Below, piece after piece: positions 63,661 through 64,000 of a stretch of DNA of 64,000 bases. A program made the position numbers and the translations under genes. Below the pieces are notes generated by a model. The model searched no databases, was not told the DNA's origin, and saw only the letters and a program-made list of their open reading frames with translations. Position 1 is the first letter of the stretch; each line of letters starts with the position of its first letter. Source of the DNA: Pelagimonas sp. (GTDB lineage Bacteria > Pseudomonadota > Alphaproteobacteria > Rhodobacterales > Rhodobacteraceae); assembly GCA_025210345.1 (NCBI GenBank), contig JAOARX010000006.1:124001-188000 (forward strand), in the 5' to 3' direction.

Positions 63661-64000
63661 GATCCGTCCCCGATGATTGTGGCCGTGTGATCGGTGGAAA
63701 AGACCGGCAAAAAGATATCCCGCAGCCGAATGGCCGCACTGTTGGTCAGGTGGTTGTTGTCAAAATACTGGCCCACCCCCTGTGCGATGGCGTGACAATG
63801 CCGGGCGTCACACAGGCCCGCCCATGTATCGATCTGGGTGATCTGACCCGTGGCACCCAGAGCGGCCCAGGGCGCATCTGCAACTGCGGCGCGCGCCGTC
63901 AGGTCCGCGATGGGCGCTTTGTCCTGCATGCGCGCGGGCGGTGCCAGGGGATTTCCTGCATGGGCGGCCTCGCGTGCGGCAAGGCGGCTATGATACATCG
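63657..64000 (-). CDS. acyltransferase with C-terminal SGNH domain (C-terminal part, runs off right edge)
   Basis: Only the last 113 or so residues are visible. YFDNNHLTNSAAIRLRDIFL has the SGNH catalytic Asp-x-x-His (DNNH), which is usually found at the end of OafA-type O-acyltransferases (acyltransferase-3 plus SGNH). The Met at 63998 may not be the real start. Overlap of 4 bp with the GMC gene marks one operon. Likely O-acetylates the polysaccharide; family assignment is tentative because the membrane part is not in the window. Confidence 0.55.
   Translation of the reverse strand, partial: MYHSRLAAREAAHAGNPLAPPARMQDKAPIADLTARAAVADAPWAALGATGQITQIDTWAGLCDARHCHAIAQGVGQYFDNNHLTNSAAIRLRDIFLPVFSTDHTATIIGDGS

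Noticed and set aside
1-64000. tRNA or rRNA genes, CRISPR arrays, insertion sequences, prophage or attachment sites
   Set aside because: None recognised by reading; a tRNAscan, ISfinder and CRISPR search would be needed to exclude them fully.

Overview
The window looks like chromosomal DNA of a marine alphaproteobacterium of the Rhodobacterales (Roseobacter group). The evidence is a RegB/SenC/RegA redox-signalling locus beside tsaE-amgK-murU and ahcY, a monomeric isocitrate dehydrogenase, DUF2853 and Hint-domain proteins, and high-GC codon use. Genus cannot be fixed from what I can see. No rRNA, tRNA, CRISPR array, transposase or prophage was recognised.

Left part (1-9.0 kb) is housekeeping. 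A leftward set runs regB - PAS-domain membrane protein - tsaE - amgK - murU, and divergent senC-regA runs right. A glycine-zipper lipoprotein, an HD phosphohydrolase and ahcY follow. A short AT-rich accessory patch (9.0-10.2 kb) holds a 57-aa membrane protein with a strong ribosome binding site and an unrecognised 204-aa protein. A small-protein/WYL-regulator pair with a likely operator and a BON-LysM protein come next.

Middle part (11.8-31.5 kb). A leftward operon at 11.8-14.6 kb joins a PhyH Fe(II)/2-oxoglutarate oxygenase, a PhnZ/TmpB-like HD-domain oxygenase and a TrpB-family paralog. It resembles the two-oxygenase phosphonate-cleavage pathways but has an extra PLP enzyme. Next are a candidate sRNA, icd, a phosphomannomutase, the CMP-Kdo genes (kdsD-kdsB-kdsA), ugd, an LpxR-like outer-membrane protein, a Hint protein, an SH3 protein, a 2-hydroxyacid dehydrogenase, a diguanylate cyclase with a Cys-rich sensor partner, and leuA preceded by a leucine-rich, apparently leaderless leader peptide.

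Right part (31.7-64 kb) is a large secreted-polysaccharide/glycoconjugate locus. It starts with a secreted SGNH esterase - clan GH-A glycosidase - RTX protein. A rightward 14.4-kb gene set (36.0-50.5 kb) then encodes a GT2, a Wzx-type flippase, an iterative-looking PKS (KS-AT-KR-DH-ACP-TE), another GT2, and an NRPS whose adenylation domain is interrupted by a luciferase-like monooxygenase and preceded by a formyltransferase domain. Wzz, a BY-kinase with a long coiled coil, a fused Gfo/Idh/MocA-epimerase, further glycosyltransferases, unfused epimerase and oxidoreductase genes, a WecG-type transferase, an SDR, a GMC oxidoreductase and an acyltransferase follow. The layout suggests that a polyketide/N-formyl-aminoacyl product is glycosylated and flipped, or decorates an exopolysaccharide. 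No Wzy polymerase, priming transferase, phosphopantetheinyl transferase or siderophore receptor was seen in the window, so the product is unknown.
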